This document shows positions 63,663 through 64,000 of a stretch of DNA of 64,000 nt, one piece after another. The DNA lies in NCBI RefSeq assembly GCF_008830225.1, contig NZ_WAIE01000005.1, positions 62,001-126,000 on the forward strand. The letters run 5' to 3'. Source of the stretch: Pseudodesulfovibrio senegalensis. GTDB taxonomy: Bacteria; Desulfobacterota; Desulfovibrionia; Desulfovibrionales; Desulfovibrionaceae. Position 1 is the stretch's first letter. Every line of letters starts with the position of its first letter. The notes under the pieces are model-generated. The model was not told the DNA's origin. It did not search any database and was given only the letters and a program-made list of their open reading frames with translations. Both the position numbers and the translations under genes were made by a program.

Positions 63663-64000
63663 ATGCCTTCCGACTTCGCCGCCCAAATGGCACAATCGCC
63701 TTACCGTACCATCTGGAAACTCACGTGGCCCCAGATACTGATGATGGTTTTCCATTTCTTCATCGGTGTGGCCGACGTGTGGGTGGCCGGAAAGATCAGC
63801 CGCGAAGTTCAGGCCTCGCTCGGAATCATTACACAATCCCTGTTCTTCATGCTCGTTGTAGCCGTAGCCCTTGCCAATGGCGCGGTCGCGGCCATCAGCC
63901 AATCCGAAGGAGCAGGACTACACAAACGAGTCCAGCGCTATATCGGCCTCTGCGTTTTGCTCGGCTTGCTCATGGGAACCCTGTTCATGTTTTTATGCCT
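63663..64000 (+). CDS. MATE family efflux transporter, N-terminal part (cut by window edge)
   Basis: 112 residues are visible, starting MPSDFAAQMAQSPYRTIWKLTWPQ. Three membrane segments can be seen (about 19-41, 58-80 and 92-112). 'PQILMMVFHFFIGVADVWVAGKIS' matches the N-terminal MATE pattern (P-x-x-L-x-x-L...D-x-x-x-x-G). MATE proteins export drugs or metabolites using Na+ or H+. An in-frame ATG at 63615 is also possible; neither start has a clear ribosome-binding site. Confidence 0.82.
   Translation, partial: MPSDFAAQMAQSPYRTIWKLTWPQILMMVFHFFIGVADVWVAGKISREVQASLGIITQSLFFMLVVAVALANGAVAAISQSEGAGLHKRVQRYIGLCVLLGLLMGTLFMFLC

Overview
The window is an ordinary-looking chromosomal segment of a sulfate-reducing deltaproteobacterium (Desulfobacterota), most likely a Desulfovibrionaceae member of the Desulfovibrio/Pseudodesulfovibrio type. 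The inference rests on gene content: a three-domain NifU with NifS and an EpsC-type serine acetyltransferase, a small siroheme 'assimilatory-type' sulfite reductase, a NIL-domain ferredoxin, citramalate synthase, CheZ, and many Fe-S proteins. Composition and codon style look uniform. I see no rRNA, tRNA, CRISPR array, insertion sequence, integrase or phage gene. No gene-free stretch exceeds about 300 bases; the longest is 38191-38488.

Layout. 1-3178 (minus): the start of a Lon-related protease, an Hsp20 chaperone, a small membrane protein and a REC-PAS-GGDEF-EAL signalling protein. 3365-7691 (plus): a DUF493 protein, then nifU-nifS-cysK-serine acetyltransferase, a sulfur-to-Fe-S operon. 7852-14829 (plus): ileS-lspA-lgt-small membrane protein-CpoB-like lipoprotein, then NIL-ferredoxin, a PilZ protein and cheZ. 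mgtE (minus) faces cheZ across a shared terminator. nadC-nadA-nadB (16402-19934, plus) make quinolinate and nicotinate mononucleotide. trkA-trkH (minus) encode potassium uptake.

22946-26877 is a divergent redox cluster: a Crp/Fnr regulator reads rightward, and a NapH-like membrane polyferredoxin, an Fe-S protein, a cupin and a siroheme sulfite reductase read leftward, with an FNR-like palindrome between them. 26954-37610 (minus) is housekeeping: mfd, two SurA/PrsA-like chaperones, a RodZ-like protein, recO, glyQ, glyS and rpsT, the last with a strong promoter of its own. cheW, two uncharacterised proteins and UDP-glucose dehydrogenase follow. 41117-48411 (plus) is a tightly packed operon: pdxJ-acpS-nnrDE-CBS protein-tsaE-lysC-cimA-MBL hydrolase. 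gap and surE (minus) lie next, then a YhaM-like nuclease and tmk, and an amino-acid ABC operon with no ATPase, preceded by a perfect terminator hairpin that touches the first ribosome-binding site. A glutaredoxin/ferredoxin-thioredoxin-reductase pair follows.

55501-58385 (minus) holds the least familiar genes: a TraT-like lipoprotein whose start overlaps the end of a 715-residue exported protein carrying a trypsin-like domain with all three catalytic residues replaced. The window ends with a MetY-like PLP enzyme and trmFO (minus), an HD protein with cbiQ-cbiO (plus), and the start of a MATE transporter.

No wholly new system is evident. The best leads are the Crp/Fnr-linked sulfite reductase cluster, the TraT/pseudoprotease pair, the hairpin at the ABC operon, a GAPDH with substitutions at all three coenzyme-specificity positions, and the Grx-FTR pair.
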